In this document: positions 36,291 through 45,505 of the stretch, piece by piece
Position numbering within the stretch: the first letter of the stretch is position 1
Layout: every line of letters starts with the position of its first letter
From: Mycobacterium branderi
Lineage (GTDB): Bacteria > Actinomycetota > Actinomycetes > Mycobacteriales > Mycobacteriaceae
Reading direction: 5' to 3'
Length of the DNA: 64,000 nucleotides
Assembly (NCBI RefSeq): GCF_010728725.1
Contig: NZ_AP022607.1
Span: 800,258-864,257, forward strand
Made by a program: the position numbers and the translations under genes
The notes under the pieces: generated by a model
Told to the model about the DNA's origin: nothing
What the model saw: only the letters and a program-made list of their open reading frames with translations
Databases searched by the model: none

Positions 36291-37535
36291 ATGGTGTGCA
36301 CGGGTCGTGCTTACGATCAGGTCGACGTTTCGTCGGCGAAGTTCTGGTCGAGTCCGATGCGCGAGCGCGATCGTGCGTATGCGGTATTGCGCCGCGAGCG
36401 ACCGGTGTCGTGGCAGCGGCCGATCGAGTCGGGTGCCCAACACTCTGACGGCGAGGGGTATTGGGCGGTGGTGACCCAGGCGCTTGCGTCGGAAGTGCAT
36501 CGGCGTCCAGCCGATTTTTCTTCCGCGCGCGGGGTGACATTTGATGACCTGCCGCCGGAGGCATCCAAGCACATTTCGTTTCTGACGATGGATGCACCGC
36601 GGCACACCAAGTTGAAAAAGCTTGTTAGTACGGGTTTCACGCCGCGGGCGGTGGCCGAGCTGGAATCAAAGGTGGTCGCGCGGGCACGGATGATTGTCGA
36701 TGACCTGATGATCAAGGGGCCAGGTGATTTCGTGGACGCCGCCAGGCGTCTGCCGTTGTGGGCGATCAGCGAGATGGTCGGGGTTCCTGAGGAGCAGCGT
36801 GAGTCGTTGGCGGAGTTGGTCGATGACCAGGGACACATGAATGATCCCAGTTTCGCGGTCAAATACCCGGGTGTGGATCCCTACGAGTTCACCGTGCGGT
36901 GTCTGCAGCGGTTGGCCGATACCGGTCGGGGTCTTGCCGCGGAACGCCGCAGGCGTCCGCAGCCGGACTTGATGACCGCGTTGGTGCAGGCCTCCGTCGA
37001 TGGTGAGCGGCTCACCGACGACGAGATTGGGGATTTCTTCAACCTGTTGATCATGGCTGGCTATGAAACCACCGTGCACACGATGTGTGTGGGGTTGCAT
37101 GCCTTGTCCCTGTTTCCCGACCAGCGGGCATTGCTGTGTTCAGACCTGGACCGCTACCTGCCCGGCGCGGTCGAAGAGATGCTGCGCTGGGCGACTACGC
37201 TGCCGAATCTCCGGCGTACCGCGACTCGCCGGACCGCCCTTGGTAACCAGGTCATCGAGGCCGGCGACAAGGTGGTCGTTTTTCTGTTGTCGGCAAACCG
37301 CGACGAGGCGGTGTTCAGCGACCCGTGGCGTTTCGACATCCAGCGCAACCCCAACCCCCACATTGCGTTCGGGGGAGGCAGCCACTATTGCCTGGGGTCC
37401 CCGCTTGCCCGCCTGGAGCTTCGGGTCATGTTCCACGAACTGCTATCGCGGCTACCCGGTATCGACGTCACCGACGCCGAATACATGGTCAGCACCCACC
37501 TCAACGGCATGAACAAACTAACGGTGACGTTTTGA
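36291..37535 (+). CDS. Cytochrome P450, paralogue of the one at 27655
   Basis: A 414-residue P450 with normal key residues: I-helix MAGYETTVHT, ExxR EEMLR, haem loop AFGGGSHYCLG with Cys367. It matches the P450 at 27655 through nearly the whole length, including VDPYEF and the C-terminal MVxxHLN. ATG at 36291 has AAGGTGG upstream; GTG at 36282 and 36294 are alternatives. It is controlled by its own type-1 operator and is convergent with the broken P450 that ends at 37544. Substrate unknown. Confidence 0.92.
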   Translation: MVCTGRAYDQVDVSSAKFWSSPMRERDRAYAVLRRERPVSWQRPIESGAQHSDGEGYWAVVTQALASEVHRRPADFSSARGVTFDDLPPEASKHISFLTMDAPRHTKLKKLVSTGFTPRAVAELESKVVARARMIVDDLMIKGPGDFVDAARRLPLWAISEMVGVPEEQRESLAELVDDQGHMNDPSFAVKYPGVDPYEFTVRCLQRLADTGRGLAAERRRRPQPDLMTALVQASVDGERLTDDEIGDFFNLLIMAGYETTVHTMCVGLHALSLFPDQRALLCSDLDRYLPGAVEEMLRWATTLPNLRRTATRRTALGNQVIEAGDKVVVFLLSANRDEAVFSDPWRFDIQRNPNPHIAFGGGSHYCLGSPLARLELRVMFHELLSRLPGIDVTDAEYMVSTHLNGMNKLTVTF

Positions 37536-37543
37536 GCGAGACG

Positions 37544-38760
37544 CTATTGCGCACAATCGGCTGCACGGTGTTGAGTGGAATCCGGTACGGATGGCGCCAG
37601 TCGGACAAGCATTTTGGCGTACCCACGGTTGTTATCTGTACGGGTGCGCTCGAGCCCGGAGGGGTTGACCACGTACTCGGGGAACGCCGCCAGCAGCTCT
37701 TCGATCGCAATCCGTGCCTCCAGGCGCGCAATCGAGGAGCCTAGGCAGGAAGGACACCGCGGCCGAAGGCGAGATGCCTGCCGGGCGGGCGCGTGATGTC
37801 GAAGCGGTCGGGCTCAGGGAACACCTCGGCATCGCGGTTCGCAGAACCTAGCAGAAGTGCGACTTTGTCTCCCTTCGGCATTGTGACGCCATCGATCGTG
37901 ACGTCCTTGGTCAAGGTTCGTGCCATGTAGGGCGTCGGGCTGTCGAAGCGCAGCACCTCCTCGACCGCTGAGGGAAGCATGGTGGGGTCGGCGGCGAGCA
38001 GACGACGTTGATCGGGATGGCGCCACAGCAAATACGCGGCGTTACCTATCAGCTTGGTGCTCGTCTCGTAGCCGGCAATCAGCAGCAGGAACGTGAATTG
38101 CAGCAGTTCGTTGTCGGTGAGTCGCTGCTCGTTCTCCTCGGCGGCGATCAGTGCGCTGACGATGTCGTCACCCGGGTTCATTCGACGTTGCGCGATGAGA
38201 GACGCCAGAGCTTCGAATGCGTGCGACGCGGCGGCCAGCCCTTCTGGCGTCACCGTGTCACGCCCCGGGGCTCGGAAGAGGAATGTGTCGATCCACTGCT
38301 GGTAGTTTTTGCGATCCGCGTCGGGTACGCCCAGCACATGGGTAATGACTGCCATTGGCACAACATTGCAGTACATTTCGACGAAGTTGATCTGTGTGAC
38401 GCTGTCTGCCTCATCGAGTAGGCGACGACACATCGCGCGGACCGACGTTTCCAGTACGGCAATACGCCTAGGCGTGAACGCCCGGCTGATCAGCCGGCGC
38501 AACTCGTCGTGCCGGGGCGGGTCCATCATGATGATCATCTCGGCCCCGTCTTGTTGCTTCGGCCCGAGCGTAATGCCATCGGCGGAACTGAAACGCCGAA
38601 AGTCGAGCAAGGCTGCCTCGACGTCACGATGGCGTGACAGCGCCCAAAAGCCGCGTTCGTCGTTGTGGTACACCGGCGCGTGCTTACGCATCAATGCGAA
38701 CACCGGATAGGGATCTTCTTGCTGGTCCCAGTCGTAGGGGTCCCAGACGACTTGCGTCAT
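37544..38760 (-). pseudogene. Cytochrome P450 with a one-base deletion in the haem motif
   Basis: From ATG 38760 the frame reads a normal P450: AGYETSTKLIG I-helix, EEVLRFD, and HLAFGRGV before the haem loop. Then a base is missing near 37751 and the frame stops at once. One frame over, CLGSSIARLEARIAIEELL, EYVVNP and GYAKMLVRLAP continue the protein to a TAG at 37544-37546. Restoring one base gives VHSCLG, so the cysteine is present in the DNA. Either a real inactivating deletion or a sequencing error. The start overlaps the cupin stop (ATGA). Confidence 0.82.
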
Positions 38761-39233
38761 ACCAGGATGCCCTCCGGCGCGTCGATGCCTTGCGCTGTGC
38801 ATTCCTCGAGGTAGCTACGCAGCACGGAGCGGCCGTCTTGGACGTCGATGATGGTGCCGTCCGGGTTGTAGTTCACGTAGGCTCCGTTGACGACGAACTG
38901 GATCTCGGCCCCCGCCGAACCGATCACTAACGTGTGCACCGCTCCGGCCTGCTCGTGGACATAGGATCCCGGGGTGGAGACGAAATCGTATTCTTCGTAG
39001 CTCCACGTGCCGGCGATGGTGAAGGCGTGCACTTCACCGGTATGCAGATGCGTCGGCGCCCGGAAGTCGGGAGGGAAACGGTTGCGGATCACCCAGAGGC
39101 CGGTGTCGGCGGAGACTCGCAACACCTGGGTGCCGACGATGCCGTACATGTCCACCCATGGACGGGTGGTTTCGTTCACGCAGCAGGTAAGGTCCCGAAA
39201 GCCCATATCGTCCTGGTTGTGAGAACTGTTCAT
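38757..39233 (-). CDS. Cupin protein, 2,4'-dihydroxyacetophenone-dioxygenase-like
   Basis: A single-domain cupin of 158 residues. The metal motif is in PTHLHTGEVHAFTIAGTWSY, followed by GSYVHEQAGAVHTL, giving three or four His and one Glu as iron ligands. The spacing and the GTWSYEEYDFV block look like the 2,4'-dihydroxyacetophenone/acetylacetone dioxygenase-like cupins, which cleave a C-C bond next to a ketone. That assignment is tentative. ATG at 39233 follows GGAGAATCCCG. It lies between two P450 genes in the operon and overlaps the next start by four bases. Confidence 0.83.
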   Translation of the reverse strand: MNSSHNQDDMGFRDLTCCVNETTRPWVDMYGIVGTQVLRVSADTGLWVIRNRFPPDFRAPTHLHTGEVHAFTIAGTWSYEEYDFVSTPGSYVHEQAGAVHTLVIGSAGAEIQFVVNGAYVNYNPDGTIIDVQDGRSVLRSYLEECTAQGIDAPEGILV

Positions 39234-39311
39234 CGGGATTCTCCTTCCTGGGTGCTGTGCAACGGGTCGGGTTGGTCGAAGTGCGCCCGGTGTTGGGCTG
39301 AGGGCGCTAGC

Positions 39312-40517
39312 TCAGACCTTCCAGCGCAACGGGAGTCGGTCGAGGCTGTAGACGCCGCCACTGTGCTCTGACACCACTGACTGGTCGGCTATTTCATAGT
39401 CCGGGATGCGGCGATGCCACTCCTGGAGTGCAACCGTCATTTCCTGTCGGGCCAGGTGAGAACCGAGGCAGCGGTGCGGTCCCGCGCCGAAGCTGATGTG
39501 GCGCGGCCGCGGCGCGTCGAAATCAACTGTGCCGCCGCGCGAGAATTCGTTCGGATCGCGGTTGGCCATGCCAAGCGGGAAGGCCACGATGTCGCCCTTC
39601 TTGATGGGGCAACCGTGGAAATCCATGTCCTTGGTGGCGATTCGAGCGGTCTGCACGATCGCGTAGGCGCGCACCAGCTCTTCCACAGCCTCGGAGGCTT
39701 TGGACGGATCGGCAACGAGTTTCTCGCGGTCGCAGGGATGAGTCGCCAAGTGGTAGAACGCATATGACAACTGCGCGGCGACGGTGTCGAGCCCCGCCAT
39801 GAACAACAACAGCATGCAGGACAGCAGATCGTTATCGGATGGCGCCTCACCGTCGATCTTCCATTCGATGGCGTGGCTGACGATGTCGTCGCCGCGGGCG
39901 CCGGGGTCTTCACGCTTCTGGGTAATCAGTCCGGAGAAGTAGCCCATTACTTCCAGCATGGCGTTCAGGGCGATGGAGCGGTCCGGATCGCTTTCCGGTG
40001 TGGCATGCAAAATCTTGTCTTCCCAGCGCATGAAGTCCTCGAGCTTGTCGGTCGGAAGGCCCATGATCTGCAGGAAGATGGTTGTCGGGAACACGGCGGC
40101 GAAATCGGCGTAGAAGTCGCATGAGCCGTTCTCGCGGAACTTCTCGATGAGTTCAGCGGCGAAGGCGCGCTGTGCGTCCTCGAGCTTGCTGACGCGTCCG
40201 GGCGAGAAGTACAGCCCTAACACGTGCCGCCATTTCCCGTGCTCGGGCGGATCGAGCATCATCGGGATCCACTTGTACGGCGGGTTGGGCTCGATGGGCA
40301 CCATGACCGAGTTTGAGAACAGCTCGGGGTGTTGAAGACCCTCGAGGATCGCGTCGTGGTCGGTCATCACCCAGTAGTCGTTGGCGTCCTCGTGAACGCG
40401 CAGAAACGGACGGTGGCTTTCCTGGAACCGATCCAGTCTGGCGAAGTTGGAACAGGGCGGGTCGCCGCCACGTAAGAAGCGGTACTCCAATACAGGATCG
40501 TTACTCTGGTCGATCAT
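39312..40517 (-). CDS. Cytochrome P450
   Basis: A 401-residue P450. I-helix MAGLDTVAAQ, ExxR EELVR and haem loop SFGAGPHRCLG with Cys350 are complete. MMLDPPEHGKWRHVLGLYFSPGR is the meander-side conserved block. The variant I-helix with Asp-Thr followed by Val is common in bacterial terpene or aromatic P450s. ATG at 40517 with AAGGAG upstream; the frame opens at 40577 but that would lengthen the overlap with the DUF7064-like gene. The start overlaps that gene's end by 17 bases. Confidence 0.9.
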   Translation of the reverse strand: MIDQSNDPVLEYRFLRGGDPPCSNFARLDRFQESHRPFLRVHEDANDYWVMTDHDAILEGLQHPELFSNSVMVPIEPNPPYKWIPMMLDPPEHGKWRHVLGLYFSPGRVSKLEDAQRAFAAELIEKFRENGSCDFYADFAAVFPTTIFLQIMGLPTDKLEDFMRWEDKILHATPESDPDRSIALNAMLEVMGYFSGLITQKREDPGARGDDIVSHAIEWKIDGEAPSDNDLLSCMLLLFMAGLDTVAAQLSYAFYHLATHPCDREKLVADPSKASEAVEELVRAYAIVQTARIATKDMDFHGCPIKKGDIVAFPLGMANRDPNEFSRGGTVDFDAPRPRHISFGAGPHRCLGSHLARQEMTVALQEWHRRIPDYEIADQSVVSEHSGGVYSLDRLPLRWKV

Positions 40518-41493
40518 CACTGCTCCTTTGTGAGGGGTAGGTGGGGTCATTGCCGGACCTCTGTCTGCCGGCCGCACGCAGCGCCCGCCATTCCGGTATC
40601 GGCCAGACGTCCTGGTCCTCGCCGGCGAGCCGTTGGCCGTCGAGTTGCCAGTCGAGCAAGGTGCATGCGCACATGTGGTTGCCGATCGAGAGCAGCAACC
40701 GGCTCAGTCCGCGGGCTTGCCCGCGGACCCGCTCCCCGTCTTCGGTCTCGGCATCGACCGTTATGGCGGTGACCCATCCTTCAACCGGGTGGCGCTTAAC
40801 TCGCCGGACACCGTTGACAATTCGCGACAGCGTGGTTTCACGGCGCAGGTATCCACAGTAGATGCGCTCCTCCCCATCACCGGCGGGCGCGGTGTAGCTC
40901 AGCAGACTCACCGCGGGTCCGGCGGCCCAGGTGTAGCCGACACGCCGGTATCCCCGTTCGGGGCGAGGGCCCCAGGAGCGGTCCCGCATCGCGAAGCAGT
41001 CCACGGGGATCGGTTCCCCGTCGAGCGTGATCGTCCCGGTGACATGACCGGTTTGGTCGAAGTGCTGCGCTTTCGGGTATGGCGGTTCGCCGGTGGGCAA
41101 GGGCACCGGGGGCTCGAGGGCCTTGAACTGGAGTTGTGCGCTCATGCGGTTGCGATCGTCGTAAGCGATGCCGTAGATCATCAGCGGCTCGTGGACCTCG
41201 ATGCGCATCCCGGTCGGGAAGGCAAGACATGCCGGTTCGTGTTGTGTCGGCAACTTCAGATGAGCGAAGTACTCGTAGAACGGCGCGTCGGGCGGGTGCG
41301 GGCTGGAGTCGTCCCACAGCCACATGCCGCCCGCGGTCACCCCGGCGTTCTGGCGTACCGAGGCGTAGATCCAGCCGCCCATGCGGCGCTCGGGCACAAC
41401 CAACGAGTACCAGAAGGTCTCGGTCTCATAGTGACTGTCGCCTGGAGCATGCAGGCGATCGTCGTTGGGCCCGAACACATTCCGGATGTTCAT
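40501..41493 (-). CDS. DUF7064/CrtC-like protein, copy 3 of 4
   Basis: A 330-residue relative of the proteins at 5266, 24820 and 52390, more divergent than the others. The shared motif appears as DCFAMRDRSWGPRPERGY in the centre; GGWIYASVRQNAG and LMIYGIAYDD precede it. No signal peptide or membrane segment. The role is unknown; a beta-barrel lipid- or terpenoid-binding fold is inferred from the family. It overlaps the phosphotransferase stop by four bases (ATGA), so it is coupled with that gene as in two other operons of the window. Confidence 0.78.
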   Translation of the reverse strand: MNIRNVFGPNDDRLHAPGDSHYETETFWYSLVVPERRMGGWIYASVRQNAGVTAGGMWLWDDSSPHPPDAPFYEYFAHLKLPTQHEPACLAFPTGMRIEVHEPLMIYGIAYDDRNRMSAQLQFKALEPPVPLPTGEPPYPKAQHFDQTGHVTGTITLDGEPIPVDCFAMRDRSWGPRPERGYRRVGYTWAAGPAVSLLSYTAPAGDGEERIYCGYLRRETTLSRIVNGVRRVKRHPVEGWVTAITVDAETEDGERVRGQARGLSRLLLSIGNHMCACTLLDWQLDGQRLAGEDQDVWPIPEWRALRAAGRQRSGNDPTYPSQRSSDDRPE

Positions 41494-42893
41494 CGTGAGC
41501 CGCCTCCGGCCGACAGTTCATCGGGTAGCGGATCGAAGTGCCGGTCGGCCAGCACACCCATCGCCGGGCGCATCAACTCGTGCTGCAGGCGAGCCCGGAT
41601 CAGCAGGTAGCCGACGATGTCAGTGTTGGTCAGCGAGTCCTGGTCGATGTTGGCGGCGAGCTGCCGGCGGCCTTCGTCGATGGTGTCGGGGCGTCGGCCG
41701 AGCACCTTTTCCAGCGCATCGAGTTCTTGCTGCTCTGCGGCCGGCCCGCCGCGGTCAATCTCGCGCAGGTACTTGACGATTCGGGCCAAGCCCTTCCCGC
41801 GCAGTGTGGCGAACGGATCCTTGGTAGCCGGCACGATGATGTCTTTGAGCTGCGCGAGGATCGTGTCGTAAAGCCATTGCCGGTCGGTCCGCTCACCGTC
41901 GATCTGCACGGGGATTTCGCCGCGAAGCCCGTACTGTTCGGCCAGTGCATCGGCGAACAGGGTGTTGTGTAAGGTCTCGTAGATCAGCGTGTTGCCGACT
42001 TCTCCGTGAACGTCGGCCCCAACGGTGCGACGGAACCCGAGTACCACCACTTTGAATTCGGCCAGCAGCCGGTAGTAGCGGACGCGGTCGAGGTCGACCG
42101 ATATTCCGGAGAACTTCTCATAGTCGTCGAGCCGATCGGCGAGACAGGTGAATGGCTCCTGGACGGCGCGCAGCGCAAGCCAGCCCAGATCGGCCATCGG
42201 ATCGCCGAAATGAGCTAGTTCCCAATCCAATACGGCGGTGATGCGCCCGTTGGAATACAGGAAGTTACCCGGGCCGGTGTCGCCCTGGACGATCACCGGG
42301 TCGGCCTCGACGTCGGGGATGTTGGCCTTCAGCCAGGCGAAGCCGAACTCGATCGTCGGGTCTTTCGGCGGGTCGGCGAACCGGTAGAGCGATTCCCATC
42401 GGGCGATGTCCGCTTCGACGCAACGCCGTAACGGACCGCGTGGCTCGTCGATCTGCACGCGAGCAGGATCGACGCGGTGCAGTGCGGCGAGCTTGCTCAT
42501 GAACTCGCGGGCGATTGCCAGCCGGGCGTTCTCATCCTCGAGACGGGAGAACCACGTCTCACCTTCGACCCGCTCGCACAGCATGGCCTGCAGGCTCGGA
42601 TGGGATGCCACCAGTCGCGGGACCGGCACCTTCGTGTCCTGCAACGCCGCGTAGAAGCGTGCTTCACGGTCGAGCGTGAACGGATCACCCGTGGTGGCCG
42701 GGTTCGAATCGTCGAAACGCAGGAACAGCGATTGCGTTGTTCCCTCGGGTCGTTGCGCGTCGATCAGCCAGGCTTCGCGCCGACCGCCGCCGGGACGACG
42801 CCGAGCCTGAATACGCGCGGCGCCGGTGGTCTGCTGTAGCCAGGACCTGATCGCCTCCGGCAGGGCAGCGGCCGCTTCGGTCAGCTCGGTCAT
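41490..42893 (-). CDS. Aminoglycoside-phosphotransferase-family protein (APT), copy 2 of 3
   Basis: A 467-residue protein: an APH-type kinase domain (about residues 25-320) plus a C-terminal alpha-helical extension of about 130 residues absent in the other two copies. The catalytic loop reads VQGDTGPGNFLY, with Gln in place of the usual His but with Asp and Asn retained. AVLDWELAHFGDP is the metal-binding motif. Relatives act on hydroxyacyl-CoA or unknown alcohols. ATG at 42893 overlaps the stop of the lactonase gene by four bases. Confidence 0.85.
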   Translation of the reverse strand: MTELTEAAAALPEAIRSWLQQTTGAARIQARRRPGGGRREAWLIDAQRPEGTTQSLFLRFDDSNPATTGDPFTLDREARFYAALQDTKVPVPRLVASHPSLQAMLCERVEGETWFSRLEDENARLAIAREFMSKLAALHRVDPARVQIDEPRGPLRRCVEADIARWESLYRFADPPKDPTIEFGFAWLKANIPDVEADPVIVQGDTGPGNFLYSNGRITAVLDWELAHFGDPMADLGWLALRAVQEPFTCLADRLDDYEKFSGISVDLDRVRYYRLLAEFKVVVLGFRRTVGADVHGEVGNTLIYETLHNTLFADALAEQYGLRGEIPVQIDGERTDRQWLYDTILAQLKDIIVPATKDPFATLRGKGLARIVKYLREIDRGGPAAEQQELDALEKVLGRRPDTIDEGRRQLAANIDQDSLTNTDIVGYLLIRARLQHELMRPAMGVLADRHFDPLPDELSAGGGSR

Positions 42894-43753
42894 GGCGATG
42901 CCGCCGGGGTATCGACGCGGACGGTATCGATACGGCCCCGTGAGTCGCCGTTGAAGAACCGGCGCTGATCGGTGTCTGCGCTAAGCAGGAAAAGCGTGTG
43001 ACCGTCGGGGCCGCCCAGTTCGGCTCCGGTTGCCCACCTGCCCGCGGTCGTGATCACGTCGGTGATCCGCCCGCCCTGCAGGACTCGGACGAACTTCTCC
43101 TCCCGATAGCAGCCGACCCAGGCCGCGCCGAGTTCGTCGACGGCAAGTCCGTCGGGATGAAGTCCGGGCAGCGCCGCCCATGTTCGGCGATTCAGCAGCC
43201 GGCCGTCCTCACCGATGTCGAACGCGGTGATCCGCTCCCCGAATGTCTCGTTGACGAGCAAAGTGGTGTTTGCGTCCGTCAGGACCGCACCATTGGGAAA
43301 CGCCAGGTTGTCTGCATCGCGGCTGACCACGCCGCTCGGCGTCACGCGAACGAGTGCGCCGCCCGGTGGCGTGCCCTCCGTATCGGCGGACATGTTTCCT
43401 ACGGCGCCGACGTACGCAGTGCCGTCGATAGCGACCGCCATGTCGTCGAGATGTCCTCTTGCCGCATCACCCAGCTCTGCATACACCGCGGCACAACCAT
43501 CCCGGATGGCCAACAGGCGCGCCGTGGCCATAGCGACGACCAGCGGTGTGCCATCCGGCAAAAACCCGATTCCGCCGGGCATCTCGTCGAATTGCGCAAC
43601 CGTTGCAACGGTTCCATTCAGGTCCGTGGTGCACACGCGCTTGGCGATCATGTCGGAAAACCACAGCTGCCCGGCTCGCCAACGCGGCGCTTCCGGAAAC
43701 AGCAGCTCATCCACGAGCGGCGCGGCACGGGCTACGTCAGTGGTGGGCTTCAT
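42890..43753 (-). CDS. SMP-30/gluconolactonase-like protein
   Basis: A six-bladed beta-propeller lactonase-like protein, 287 residues. EAPRWRAGQLWFSDM (metal-binding Glu), GGIGFLPDGTPLVV, HLDDMAVAIDGTAYVG, AFPNGAVLTD and LHPDGLAVDELGAAWVG correspond to the repeated blades. Family members hydrolyse lactones with a bound divalent metal. It is the first gene of the operon running to 37544. A possible operator (43794-43812) lies about 40 bases upstream, and a TetR gene is divergent. Confidence 0.88.
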   Translation of the reverse strand: MKPTTDVARAAPLVDELLFPEAPRWRAGQLWFSDMIAKRVCTTDLNGTVATVAQFDEMPGGIGFLPDGTPLVVAMATARLLAIRDGCAAVYAELGDAARGHLDDMAVAIDGTAYVGAVGNMSADTEGTPPGGALVRVTPSGVVSRDADNLAFPNGAVLTDANTTLLVNETFGERITAFDIGEDGRLLNRRTWAALPGLHPDGLAVDELGAAWVGCYREEKFVRVLQGGRITDVITTAGRWATGAELGGPDGHTLFLLSADTDQRRFFNGDSRGRIDTVRVDTPAASP

Positions 43754-43793
43754 CGGCTTCTTCGTTGCGCGGATGGTGGTAAGGTCAGCAATT

Positions 43794-43812
43794 GTAGTGA
43801 ACTAGGTTATAC
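43794..43812. promoter_or_regulatory. Possible operator between lactonase operon and TetR gene
   Basis: The central AACTAGGTT is palindromic around AAC and GTT, with partly matching flanks GTAGTG and ATAC. It lies in the 220-base gap between the lactonase gene (minus) and the TetR gene (plus). It is unlike both repeated operator types in this window. A private site of the adjacent TetR is the simplest idea. Confidence 0.4.
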
Positions 43813-43973
43813 AGGTTGGACCGGTGACTCAATGCTTCCTTCGCTGCGGCCGGCCGACAACCAACAGAACCGCCGCCCGCGGCCTGACGTTGCCACCGGA
43901 CACCCGTCGAGTTGGTTGTGCGACCGCAACGTGGGTCCGAGCCGAGACCAGTGGGATTGCTTAGGCTGATCGT

Positions 43974-44603
43974 GTGACCGCTCAGCCCGGGGAACGGCGC
44001 ACGCCCTCGTGGCGCGCTGACTTGCCCGCAGATGAAGAAGAGGCGCGTGAACGGTTGCTGGCCGCGGCCGATGCCTGCTACGCCGAGAAGGGTCCGGTAC
44101 GCACCCGCATGAGCGACATCGCCCGGCGCGCAGGCGTGCACCGGTCAACGGTCTACTACTACTTCCCGACGAAGGATGCGCTGCTGGCAGCCTCCTTCGT
44201 GCGAGCGATGACCGCCACGCTGGAAGCCGTCGAACAATGCTGGCAGACTGACGAACCCTTCTTGGCTCAGCTGGTCGCGGCGTGCCTGCGCGGCAACGAG
44301 ATTGCCCGCAGCTCGCCGACGATGCGATCACTGCTCGAAGACCACCAAGCCCTGGGCGCCACATATCACGCTGCCGAAGGCTCTGAATTGTGGCGGGCCC
44401 AGCTCGCCGAGATGGTCGGGCGACGCCTGGAGGCTGCCGCCGCAGCCGGCCAGATTCGCCGCGACCTTCCGGCGGACACCCTGGCCCGCTGGATCGTCCG
44501 GATCAACTTCAGCCTGCTCGCCGAACCGGCCAAGCCCGAAGATGGCGGCGATGAGGGCGTCCTGCGGAACTTGCTCGTCGCCTCGCTGCATCCTCGGCCA
44601 TAG
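43974..44603 (+). CDS. TetR-family transcriptional regulator
   Basis: A 209-residue repressor. The helix-turn-helix is in the first 75 residues: LLAAADACYAEKGPVRTRMS, then DIARRAGVHRSTVYYYFPTK, a textbook TetR recognition helix and YYYF motif. The ligand-binding domain follows. GTG start at 43974. Divergent from the lactonase/P450 operon, which makes it the likely local regulator of 43753-37544. It is also a candidate binder of one of the two repeated operators. Confidence 0.9.
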   Translation: MTAQPGERRTPSWRADLPADEEEARERLLAAADACYAEKGPVRTRMSDIARRAGVHRSTVYYYFPTKDALLAASFVRAMTATLEAVEQCWQTDEPFLAQLVAACLRGNEIARSSPTMRSLLEDHQALGATYHAAEGSELWRAQLAEMVGRRLEAAAAAGQIRRDLPADTLARWIVRINFSLLAEPAKPEDGGDEGVLRNLLVASLHPRP

Positions 44604-44610
44604 CCGCTCG

Positions 44611-44632
44611 CCGGGCCGATCTGCGGCCCCGG
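44611..44632. terminator. Possible bidirectional hairpin between convergent TetR genes
   Basis: CCGGGCCG and CGGCCCCGG pair with one bulged base around a five-base loop. It lies just after the stop of the plus-strand TetR gene and before the end of the minus-strand one. There is no T-run, as is usual in GC-rich actinobacteria. Confidence 0.35.
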
Positions 44633-44746
44633 GCGGGCGTTCGCATGCGGGAAATGCCTTCTCCCTCACGCGGTTACCCGAGCGGTCAGCCGATACTCAC
44701 AGAGTGCTTGCGCTGCCGATGAGCCCGGCGTGTGCTGCGGCGGCCG

Positions 44747-45403
44747 TTATCCCCGACCGCGGTGCGTCGTTCCGTCAACGATGAGCGTGGACAGCTCCCG
44801 GATCATGCGAGTCCTGCCCGGCACGCGCTTGTTGGCCGGATAAGCCCAGTCCTCGAGCAAGACCGAACCGATGATCATGCTTGCTACCGCGCCGATCGTG
44901 GCGGGTTTGTCATCGGCGGGTAATCCGTGTTTCTGGGCGATGACGAGGGAGGCATCGTGGACCGCGCGCAATCCCTTTCGCAACTCGCCACTGACCGCGA
45001 CAGCCGACGGGTACAGGTCACTCAGCGGATCCGAACGTGCTGCGACCAACTCCTGGAAGATGCGACGATCCTGCCGGATGAGTGTATAGAGGCCCTCGAC
45101 GAGGTTGTCCGCCATTTCGTCGAGGGTTGCCTCGCTGGAGAAATCGACCCAGGAACGGCACCACTGGTCGATGTAGGTCTTGACCGGCGTGAGGATGCTG
45201 GCTTCGAAAATTTCCACCTTCGAACCGAAGTGGCGAAACAGGCTGAGTTCGGCGACACCTGCCCTCACCGCGATTTCTTTGGTAGTCGTCGCCCGATAGC
45301 CCTTTTCGGTGAAGAGCTCATGTGCGGCCTTGAGCAGTCGCGCGCGAACGCCGTCGCGCTCGGGTTCTACCCGGCGGGCTGCATTTTTACCACGCGGCGG
45401 CAT
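44747..45403 (-). CDS. TetR-family transcriptional regulator
   Basis: A 218-residue regulator. N-terminal DNA-binding domain: LLKAAHELFTEKGYRATTTK, EIAVRAGVAELSLFRHFGSK. The frame opens at 45445, but ATG at 45403 (MPPRGKNAARR, a basic arm) is preferred. A palindrome at 45406-45420 ends three bases before the start, so the message is probably leaderless and the protein autoregulated. Convergent with the other TetR gene. It may control the nearby cluster. Confidence 0.88.
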   Translation of the reverse strand: MPPRGKNAARRVEPERDGVRARLLKAAHELFTEKGYRATTTKEIAVRAGVAELSLFRHFGSKVEIFEASILTPVKTYIDQWCRSWVDFSSEATLDEMADNLVEGLYTLIRQDRRIFQELVAARSDPLSDLYPSAVAVSGELRKGLRAVHDASLVIAQKHGLPADDKPATIGAVASMIIGSVLLEDWAYPANKRVPGRTRMIRELSTLIVDGTTHRGRG

Positions 45404-45405
45404 AG

Positions 45406-45420
45406 TAGACAGAGTATCTA
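45406..45420. promoter_or_regulatory. Palindrome at the start of the TetR gene
   Basis: TAGA, seven bases, TCTA. It lies three bases upstream of ATG 45403 on the minus strand, where it would overlap the transcription start. Probable autoregulatory operator. Confidence 0.5.
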
Positions 45421-45505
45421 ACGGCGGCGTCCGATTGCGCGTCATGGCGCGACCAGGTGCCTGTCGCTGTCAACGGCGGGCTTGGTGCGTTCGGCGGGCA
45501 TGCTG

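Noticed and set aside
43893..43921. A further type-1 half-site (GAGTTGGTTG near 43910)
   Set aside because: Only one arm matches; the left arm at the right spacing is not CCAAC.
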